A DNA stretch of 64,000 bases from NCBI GenBank assembly GCA_016191845.1, contig JACPVF010000012.1:1-64000 (forward strand), in the 5' to 3' direction. The notes under the pieces were generated by a model. The model ran no database searches. It saw nothing but the letters and a program-made list of their open reading frames with translations, and was not told where the DNA came from. The position numbers were made by a program, and so were the translations under genes. The DNA is from Chloroflexota bacterium (GTDB lineage Bacteria > Chloroflexota > Anaerolineae > Anaerolineales > Villigracilaceae). This document shows, piece by piece, positions 61,639 to 64,000 of this stretch (the first letter of the stretch is position 1; each line of letters opens with the position of its first letter).

Positions 61639-62838
61639 TTACTTCTCTTCGGACGCGTACAGCCTCCACACAGCCAGGGAGAAAAACAGCAGCGCGTACC
61701 CGAGCAGTGCCGCGGACGGCAGCAGCACGGACTCGAATCCCAACCCGCGCGCGACGATGTTCTCGAAGCCGTCCATGCCCCAGGCCACGGGTGAGACGTG
61801 CCCGATGGCGTGGAAGGTGGCCCCCGTCACCTCCAGCGGCACCCAGGCTCCGCCCAGGCCCGAGAACACGAACATGGGGATCAGCGAAAAAGTGATGGCC
61901 TGTTCCTCGCTCTGGGCCGCAAAACCGATCAACAATCCCAAGGCCGAGATGCACAGCGCGGCGCTGACCGCCACCAGGACGGTGGCCTCGGGCACGCGGA
62001 AATAGTCCACTTTGAGGATGACCTGGCCGAAGACGATCAGGATCGCGAACTGGGTGAAGAGCAGCAGGAAGATGGCCAGGAAGTGACCGAGCGCCACGTC
62101 GATGCGGCGCGTGGACGTGGTCAGCAGGCGCTGCAGGGTGCGCGTCTTGCGCTCGGTGACGATGATCTGGGCAGCCGTCAATAGGCCTGCAATGGCGAAC
62201 TGGAGGATCATGCCGGGGGCGGTGTGCGCCAGCGCCGCGCCCGAGTCGCTGACCTTGGCCACGGCGGGACTCTTCGTCTCGGTCACGGCGATGGGCGGGT
62301 CGTTCCAGGCATCCAGAGTCTTCTCGAAGGCATAATGGAAGGGCATGCGCTCCGAGTCGATGCGCTCGATGATGGTGGCCGTGCGCACTGCGCCGTCCAG
62401 ACGGCTGGTGATGCGCAGCAGCTCCGCCTCGACGCTGGTCCAGGCCGTGGAGCTGGTGTCGGCGATGACGATCAGCCGTAAGTCTGTGCGGTTCTTGAGC
62501 ACGTCACGTCCGTACCCGTGCGGGACGATGATCGCGGCGGCCAGATCCCCGTTGGCCACCTGCTGCTCCAGGTCGGCGGGGGAGAGGAAGACGTTCTCGC
62601 GCAGAGAGATCAGGTCCGATTCGGAGAACAGGTCGTGCAGCGAGTCGGTCACCCAGTGGTTATCCTGCGAGAGGTAACCCACGGGCAGGCGCGAGTCGGA
62701 GTTCCCGCCGAAGCCGCCGAAGGCGTAGCCGAACAGGAAGGTGAACAGGATCGGCATGAGCAGCAGGAACATGAAGGTCTTGAAGTCCCGCATGAGCTGA
62801 AGGAGGTCTTTGAAGGCAATGTCGAGGATGCGGATCAT
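61639..62838 (-). CDS. ABC-2-type transporter permease
   Basis: 399 residues. It has the ABC-2 layout: one N-terminal membrane helix (FMFLLLMPILFTFLFGYAF), a large extracytoplasmic domain (about 45-215) and a bundle of five to six helices (about 215-395). A cytoplasmic loop carries TERKTRTLQRLLTTSTRR, matching the family's ERxxGTLexLLtTP region that contacts the ATPase. It should export a drug, lipid or polymer with an ABC ATPase encoded beyond the window. AGGAG lies before the ATG, nine bases after the stop of the upstream permease gene. Confidence 0.92.
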   Translation of the reverse strand: MIRILDIAFKDLLQLMRDFKTFMFLLLMPILFTFLFGYAFGGFGGNSDSRLPVGYLSQDNHWVTDSLHDLFSESDLISLRENVFLSPADLEQQVANGDLAAAIIVPHGYGRDVLKNRTDLRLIVIADTSSTAWTSVEAELLRITSRLDGAVRTATIIERIDSERMPFHYAFEKTLDAWNDPPIAVTETKSPAVAKVSDSGAALAHTAPGMILQFAIAGLLTAAQIIVTERKTRTLQRLLTTSTRRIDVALGHFLAIFLLLFTQFAILIVFGQVILKVDYFRVPEATVLVAVSAALCISALGLLIGFAAQSEEQAITFSLIPMFVFSGLGGAWVPLEVTGATFHAIGHVSPVAWGMDGFENIVARGLGFESVLLPSAALLGYALLFFSLAVWRLYASEEK

Positions 62839-62847
62839 GACCTGCTC

Positions 62848-64000
62848 CTATACGTAGCGCCGGTTGAAGCGCAGCACGCCGACGATGAAGAAGGCCGCGC
62901 TCCAGGCCAGTGCGATCAGGACCGTGAACAGCACCGCGCCGAACGGCTCACCCTGCATGGCCTGCATCAGCCCGCGGATGGCCCAACCCTGCGGCACCAA
63001 CAGCGAAACCGTGTCGCCCATCGTTTTGGCGATGGCCGAATTCATGGCGAAGATCTTGATCATGCCCATCATGCCTGTCACGGTCAGCACGCCGCCGAAG
63101 ACCACGCCGCCCTGTTTGGTATCTTTCAGGAAGGAGTTGACGAACACGCCGAACGAGGATGCGGTCAGGATGATCCCCACCGCCGCCAGCGCCACCGCTC
63201 CAAGATCGCCCCATTGGATACCGAACATAAGGTGTGCAGCCAACAGCAAGACGGTCACCTGTACCAGCACGGTCAGGAAGACCGACAGCAGTTTGCCCGT
63301 CAGGATGGTGGCTTGGGAGGTGGGCGTGGTGAACAGGCGCGGCAGGGTGCGTTCTTCCTCTTCCTTGAGGATGCTTTGCGCCACGGACGTGCCCGTGTAG
63401 AAGGCGTAGAAGACCAGCATCCCGCCCATGATGGGGCCGATGATGGTGAGCAGGATGTTCTGTTTCTCCTCCGCCTGACTCTGCTTCGCGCTGACAGGTG
63501 TGCGCACGTCCAGCAGTTCGGCTTCCACGTCGTCGCTTTGGGCCAGCGATTCGTCCAGGTATTGCTGGACGAGGATGCCCGTCTGGGCGTAGTCTTCCGT
63601 CGAGGCGTCGTCGAGGAATACGTTGACCGCGATCTTGACGCCGCTCATGCCGTCCATGAAGCGTTCGAGGATCGAGCGCATGATGGCAGGACCAATCGTC
63701 AGCGTGGGATCCTGGTAGAACTCGATGACGGCCTTGCCCTTTTCGATGTCGGCGAATTGCTCGGAGAAATCGGGCGGGATGATCAGCGCCACCTGCGCCT
63801 GCTGGCTGTCCACTGCGGCGCGGGCCGAGACGGCGTCGGCGGCGAAGCGGACCTCGATCAGGTCGGCCATCTCATCACTTTGCAGGATGTTGACCACCAG
63901 GTCGCCCATCGTCTTGGCGGCGCGTCCGCCTGGGATGTTCTTCGGGTTGACCTGGAACTCGGGGCCGCCCTCGTCCAGGTTCGCGATAACGACGGCCGTC
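62848..64000 (-). CDS. ABC-2-type transporter permease, N-terminus beyond the right edge
   Basis: 384 codons are visible, and the frame is open to the window edge. The first visible residues, AVVIANLDEGGPEF, match the start of the extracytoplasmic domain of ABC-2 permeases, so only the first helix is missing; an internal ATG at 63909 is not the start. The six-helix C-terminal part (about residue 190 onward) contains EEEERTLPRLFTTPTSQAT, the ATPase-contacting loop. With the gene at 61639-62838 it forms a two-permease exporter; the ATPase is probably just upstream, outside the window. Confidence 0.9.
   Translation of the reverse strand, partial: TAVVIANLDEGGPEFQVNPKNIPGGRAAKTMGDLVVNILQSDEMADLIEVRFAADAVSARAAVDSQQAQVALIIPPDFSEQFADIEKGKAVIEFYQDPTLTIGPAIMRSILERFMDGMSGVKIAVNVFLDDASTEDYAQTGILVQQYLDESLAQSDDVEAELLDVRTPVSAKQSQAEEKQNILLTIIGPIMGGMLVFYAFYTGTSVAQSILKEEEERTLPRLFTTPTSQATILTGKLLSVFLTVLVQVTVLLLAAHLMFGIQWGDLGAVALAAVGIILTASSFGVFVNSFLKDTKQGGVVFGGVLTVTGMMGMIKIFAMNSAIAKTMGDTVSLLVPQGWAIRGLMQAMQGEPFGAVLFTVLIALAWSAAFFIVGVLRFNRRYV

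Overview
The window looks like a chromosomal segment of a Chloroflexota bacterium, probably class Anaerolineae. The evidence is a high-GC genome, four large exported proteins, twelve S-layer-homology-type modules of the cysteine-containing kind common in that group (GITGGCG...CP...[10 protein letters not shown]), dispersed palindromic repeats, and a mix of Gram-positive-like and Gram-negative-like housekeeping genes. This assignment is an inference from protein style; no rRNA or tRNA gene was seen.

Bases 1-15288 (minus strand) hold four separately transcribed genes for exported proteins: a very large multidomain protein running off the left edge, a shorter paralogue of its N-terminal half, an S8 subtilisin-type protease and an M4 thermolysin-type protease. 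Three of them end in SLH-type modules. All four have a long leader with a start-less Shine-Dalgarno-like motif about 70-80 bases before the true start. A fifth relative, a heptaheme cytochrome with the same SLH tail, lies at 45476-47233.

Bases 15573-21081 are a peroxide-defence island: an aquaporin-family channel, a peroxiredoxin whose peroxidatic residue is encoded by an in-frame TGA followed by a SECIS-like hairpin (selenocysteine), a rubrerythrin, OxyR with its two redox cysteines, and KatG. A near-perfect tandem OxyR operator abuts the -35 of the divergent katG promoter.

Bases 21201-32069 (plus strand) carry glpK-glpD, two polyprenol-type glycosyltransferases around a WecD/WecE-like acetyltransferase-aminotransferase pair, a histidine phosphatase, a ketopantoate-reductase-type protein and a TGS-uridine kinase fusion. 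Bases 32286-45324 (minus) contain small mixed operons: a sulfotransferase, a C69 peptidase and cyclase pair, a DegT aminotransferase-SET protein-PH-like protein operon, a ProRS-derived protein that has lost the catalytic core, bactofilin, FabI, an alkyladenine glycosylase and a sugar epimerase.

Bases 45476-64000 carry the cytochrome, a cold-shock protein, an AT-rich orphan, RhlE helicase, a six-gene operon built around a cysteine-less pterin-synthase-like protein with a glycosyltransferase and methyltransferase (50723-55663), a Kef-type antiporter overlapping an aldo/keto reductase, ClpS, a MoaD-like/BNR-propeller pair and two ABC-2 permeases, the last cut by the right edge.
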